The notes under the pieces: generated by a model
What the model was told of the DNA's origin: nothing
The model's input: only the letters and a program-made list of their open reading frames with translations
The model's database searches: none
Source: Methylobacteriaceae bacterium
Lineage (GTDB): Bacteria; Pseudomonadota; Alphaproteobacteria; Rhizobiales; Beijerinckiaceae
Assembly (NCBI GenBank): GCA_031272615.1
Contig: JAISTL010000291.1
Coordinates: 1-5,799, forward strand
Length of the DNA stretch: 5,799 nucleotides
Reading direction: 5' to 3'
Made by a program: the position numbers and the translations under genes
Part shown: positions 5,530 to 5,799 of the stretch, piece by piece
How positions within the stretch are numbered: position 1 is the stretch's first letter
How the letters are laid out: every line of letters starts with the position of its first letter

Positions 5530-5799
5530 CTACGCCACTTTGGCGTTGATCATTTTGCTTTGAAAGAATTCGATAAACACATTGTAGACGTCAAGATTTC
5601 TGACCTTGTTATAGAACAGCAACCGCGTCGGACGAAGATAAGGTTCGCCCTTGATATTCAAAATGGGCATGGTGAACAGGCGCTCGTCTTCCGGAACGGA
5701 GATGGAAGGGACGATTGAAAAACCGAGCCCGGCTTTGACAAATTCGATACAACTGTAGGAATTATGTGTATTAATCAGAATGTTACGGGGAGTCGTGAA
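5530..5799 (-). CDS. LysR-family transcriptional regulator, C-terminal part (5' end outside window)
   Basis: On the - strand the frame is open from the window edge (5799) to TAG (5530-5532), giving the last 89 residues. The core CIEFVKAGLGFSIVPS is the typical V-x-A-G-x-G-I-x-x-x-P element of the LysR effector-binding domain. A segment with PILNIKGEPYLRPTRLLFYNK and a final helix (VYNVFIEFFQSK) follow, as in the end of that fold; the first of these is PILNIKGEPY then LRPTRLLFYNK. The N-terminal helix-turn-helix that would confirm the family is outside the window. The gene converges on the operon and may control it, but that is inference. G+C is about 46% over 5581-5799 by my count (100/219), well below the neighbouring genes, hinting at a different origin or a genomic boundary. 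Confidence 0.82.
   Translation of the reverse strand, partial: FTTPRNILINTHNSYSCIEFVKAGLGFSIVPSISVPEDERLFTMPILNIKGEPYLRPTRLLFYNKVRNLDVYNVFIEFFQSKMINAKVA

Noticed and set aside
5461..5718. 85-codon + strand frame at the right end
   Set aside because: It crosses the terminator stem and lies antisense to the frame with clear LysR-domain residues.
1..5799. CRISPR array, tRNA/rRNA, insertion sequence, attachment site or phage genes
   Set aside because: No regularly spaced direct repeats, cloverleaf-like sequence, transposase motifs or terminal inverted repeats flanking a gene were seen on either strand.

Overview
The window is a GC-rich stretch (about 62% G+C in the lines I counted in dctM) of a Gram-negative-type bacterial chromosome. 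It carries a catabolic and uptake operon on the + strand and the tail of a regulator gene on the - strand. TRAP transporters with a secreted binding protein are common in proteobacteria (including Desulfovibrio-like groups) and Synergistota. The sequence alone does not fix the genus.

Layout: (1) 1-482, the C-terminal part of an FGGY carbohydrate kinase, cut by the window edge; (2) 519-1139, a class II (zinc) aldolase/epimerase; (3) 1297-2364, a D-isomer-specific 2-hydroxyacid dehydrogenase starting at GTG; (4) 2466-3464, dctP, the secreted TRAP solute receptor; (5) 3623-4096, dctQ, and (6) 4093-5370, dctM, overlapping by ATGA; (7) 5371-5530, two very short ribosome-site-preceded reading frames and a terminator; (8) 5530-5799, the C-terminal part of a LysR-family regulator, convergent with the operon, with no start codon in the window and easily missed.

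How the genes may work together (inference): the TRAP system imports a small carboxylate or sugar acid, and the dehydrogenase, kinase and aldolase turn it into central-metabolism intermediates. The logic (oxidise or reduce, phosphorylate, cleave or epimerise) resembles the known four-carbon acid-sugar pathways. Here, however, the kinase is FGGY type and the dehydrogenase is of the D-2-hydroxyacid family, so the substrate is unassigned.

The most notable features are structured intergenic DNA at the longer gene junctions (a 16-bp bulged stem competing with a 9-bp stem before the dehydrogenase; a 13-bp stem with a GAAA loop between dctP and dctQ; an 18-bp palindrome just before dctQ), apparent loss of the catalytic Glu in the dehydrogenase, and a possible gene remnant after dctM. 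I see no RNA genes, CRISPR array, insertion sequence or prophage. No clearly novel system is demonstrated; the best candidate for novelty is the unassigned substrate pathway.
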